Positions 7,606 to 9,052 of a stretch of DNA of 9,052 nt are shown in pieces. Each line of letters opens with the position of its first letter. The stretch's first letter is position 1. The notes below the pieces were generated by a model. The model searched no databases and was not told the origin of the DNA. It saw only the letters and a program-made list of their open reading frames with translations. The DNA is from DATCYX01 sp037444705 (GTDB lineage Bacteria; Chloroflexota; Anaerolineae; Anaerolineales; UBA4823): contig JBBILY010000129.1 of NCBI GenBank assembly GCA_037444705.1, positions 1 to 9,052 of the forward strand, given 5' to 3'. Both the position numbers and the translations under genes were made by a program.

Positions 7606-9052
7606 ATGGCTGAAGTTCGTTGCCCAATGTGTGGAAAACCAAATCCAGCCGAGAACGAAGTCTGTCAATATTGCCAGGCGCGTATCAAGCCTCTGGTTGT
7701 TCCACCCGCCGCAGAAGAAGTCACCAAAGAACTCTCCTCTCCCAGTCTGTCTCCCGACACGCCGCGGATCAATAAACCCTCGGATGAAGAACCTCAGGCC
7801 CCAGACTGGCTAAAAGCCGATTGGCTGCAATCGTTGCGAGAGGAGGATCGTACCGCGGAGTTCTCCGAAACCGGCAGCGAAGATTGGGAGAGAGGCGAGG
7901 AAGCCGAAGCCGCCGCTCCAATTGAGGCGGATGAAAGCGTGCCGGAGTGGTTGCGAGGTGTGCGTGAACGCCATAAGGCTGATGAGGAGGCAGAAGAAGC
8001 CCCGGCGCAAGAGGGCTTCGACTTTATGGCACAACTCCGCTCAAAGACGCCTGAGGAGGAATTGGAACCTTTCGCCAAGACACCCTCGGAAGAGGAATCC
8101 GAACTGCCCTCCTGGCTGGCTGGTCTGAGCACCGAGAGCGATCAAGAATCTCCACCTCCCTTGCCGGATTGGTTGAAGAGCGAAGGCGTGATTGATATCT
8201 CTGAGGAGACGACCAGGCCAATTCCACCCTCGATGGAAGCTCTCCCGCCAGAGGAAGAGGACGTTCCAGATTGGCTTAAAGTGCTCCAGGAGAAAGCCGC
8301 GATTGATGAAGGCGTTTTTCCGCAAGCCTCTCAGGTAGAACCAGAGGCACCGCAATCGAGTGTCGAAGAGGCAGCGCCTGAAGAAGGGATCAAAGTTGTT
8401 GCCCCGTTTACCTTTGATGAAGAAACGGCAGAATTTCTGGGCACAGACTTAGAGGAACTCCCCGAATGGCTGAAGGAAACGCCGCTGCCGGAGATGGAAG
8501 AAAAGGCTGAAGAGCCCCACGAATATACAGACCTGGCTCCGGGTAGCCTGCCAGCCTGGATGGAAATGATGCGCCCGGTTGAGGCGGTTACCCCGACTGC
8601 GCCTCAATTAGGTGATCAGGAGCGCCTGGTGGAGGGCAGTGGCCCGCTGGCCGGCTTACGCGGCGTCTTGCCTGCTGAGCCAGAAGTGACCAGCGTCAGG
8701 AAACCCCCACCCTATGCAGTGAAACTACAAATCGCTGAGGGCCAAAAACTCCATGCTGAGTTATTATCAGAACTGCTGAAAGCGGAAGGAGTGGCTCAGG
8801 CGTTGCCATCTCGGGGAAAGGTTTCCTCGCAGAATGTGCTGCGCATACTCGTTTTCGCCGCACTTTTAGCCTCAATCATCTGGCAACTTGCCTTGGGTAA
8901 CATGGTTAGCCTAACCCCACAACCATCGCTTGAGATCATTGACATGCGCAACGCTGTCAATTCCGTGAGCCCGGGGGAGGCGGTTTTGGTGGCGGTGGAC
9001 TACGAACCAGCTCTGTCTGGGGAGATGGATGCAGCAGCGGCAGGTGTGATTG
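7606..9052 (+). CDS. Zinc-ribbon protein with PxWL repeats and one TM helix (3' end missing)
   Basis: The reading frame stays open from ATG 7606 to the window end (482 residues so far). The N-terminus is a zinc ribbon with CxxC at 6-9 and CxxC at 20-23. Residues 35-340 are acidic, low in complexity and probably disordered, with seven [LVA]PxW[LM] motifs. A conserved-looking segment, GPLAGLRGVLPAEP, lies at 346-359. One transmembrane helix is at about 410-430 (NVLRILVFAALLASIIWQLAL). After it an ordered domain begins, with PSLEIIDMRNAV and SPGEAVLVAVDYEPALSGEM, and is cut off. The zinc ribbon and repeats should be cytoplasmic and the last domain outside. The start lies 2 nt after the previous stop, with only a weak G-rich ribosome site. 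I assign no function. Its place in the operon suggests it is a scaffold or regulatory subunit. Confidence 0.85.
   Translation, partial: MAEVRCPMCGKPNPAENEVCQYCQARIKPLVVPPAAEEVTKELSSPSLSPDTPRINKPSDEEPQAPDWLKADWLQSLREEDRTAEFSETGSEDWERGEEAEAAAPIEADESVPEWLRGVRERHKADEEAEEAPAQEGFDFMAQLRSKTPEEELEPFAKTPSEEESELPSWLAGLSTESDQESPPPLPDWLKSEGVIDISEETTRPIPPSMEALPPEEEDVPDWLKVLQEKAAIDEGVFPQASQVEPEAPQSSVEEAAPEEGIKVVAPFTFDEETAEFLGTDLEELPEWLKETPLPEMEEKAEEPHEYTDLAPGSLPAWMEMMRPVEAVTPTAPQLGDQERLVEGSGPLAGLRGVLPAEPEVTSVRKPPPYAVKLQIAEGQKLHAELLSELLKAEGVAQALPSRGKVSSQNVLRILVFAALLASIIWQLALGNMVSLTPQPSLEIIDMRNAVNSVSPGEAVLVAVDYEPALSGEMDAAAAGVI
7801..8562 (+). repeat. Seven-copy PxW[LM] short-motif region within the zinc-ribbon gene
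   Basis: The motif occurs at residues 66-69 (PDWL), 113-116 (PEWL), 168-171 (PSWL), 187-190 (PDWL), 221-224 (PDWL), 286-289 (PEWL) and 316-319 (PAWM). A variant, ADWL, is at 71-74. Each Pro follows a small hydrophobic residue (A, V or L), and many copies are followed by K or R and a short helix-like segment. Spacers vary from 15 to 61 residues and are rich in Glu, Asp, Pro and Ser. This is a repeated short linear motif rather than a tandem DNA repeat. Confidence 0.85.

Overview
The window looks like the chromosome of an anaerobic bacterium, most likely a Chloroflexota of the Anaerolineae type. This assignment is inference. It rests on a full-length single-chain pyruvate:ferredoxin oxidoreductase (anaerobic metabolism), the style of the small bS21 protein, and a DUF6754-type membrane operon with a PxWL-repeat zinc-ribbon protein, a combination I associate from memory with Anaerolineae. 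Nothing in the window looks mobile: I see no transposase, integrase, CRISPR array or complete tRNA.

Region 1 (1-933, + strand) is translation machinery. It opens with the 3' part of a 5S rRNA, so an rRNA operon ends here. Next comes a sigma-70-type promoter with both hexamers at consensus and a 17-bp spacer. It drives a leader of about 200 nt, then rpsU (bS21) and infA (IF-1), and the unit ends at a strong intrinsic terminator. The leader itself holds a textbook intrinsic terminator. Its upper stem can be captured by a 10-bp helix with the 5' end of the leader, the layout of a transcription attenuator or riboregulator. The rpsU ribosome-binding site is an 11-nt perfect match to the 16S tail, followed by a TTG start.

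Region 2 (1068-5846, - strand) is central anaerobic carbon metabolism. nifJ (pyruvate:ferredoxin oxidoreductase, 1199 aa) is followed by a dihydroorotate-dehydrogenase-like flavoprotein that lacks the usual SCPN active-site motif. A perfect 12-bp hairpin sits between them. Upstream of nifJ, a 14-bp palindrome (TGTGAC-CT-GTCACA) overlaps the predicted -35 box and is a candidate operator.

Region 3 (5890-9052, + strand) is a divergent four-gene operon with overlapping or nearly abutting genes. It encodes an 82-aa protein apparently translated from a leaderless mRNA, a 253-aa DUF6754-like membrane-anchored protein, a six-helix membrane protein, and a large zinc-ribbon protein cut off by the window end. 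The last protein has seven [LVA]PxW[LM] motifs in an acidic, probably disordered region, then one transmembrane helix and the start of an outer domain. The close packing suggests one membrane complex of unknown function. This operon and the rpsU leader are the most likely places for undescribed biology.
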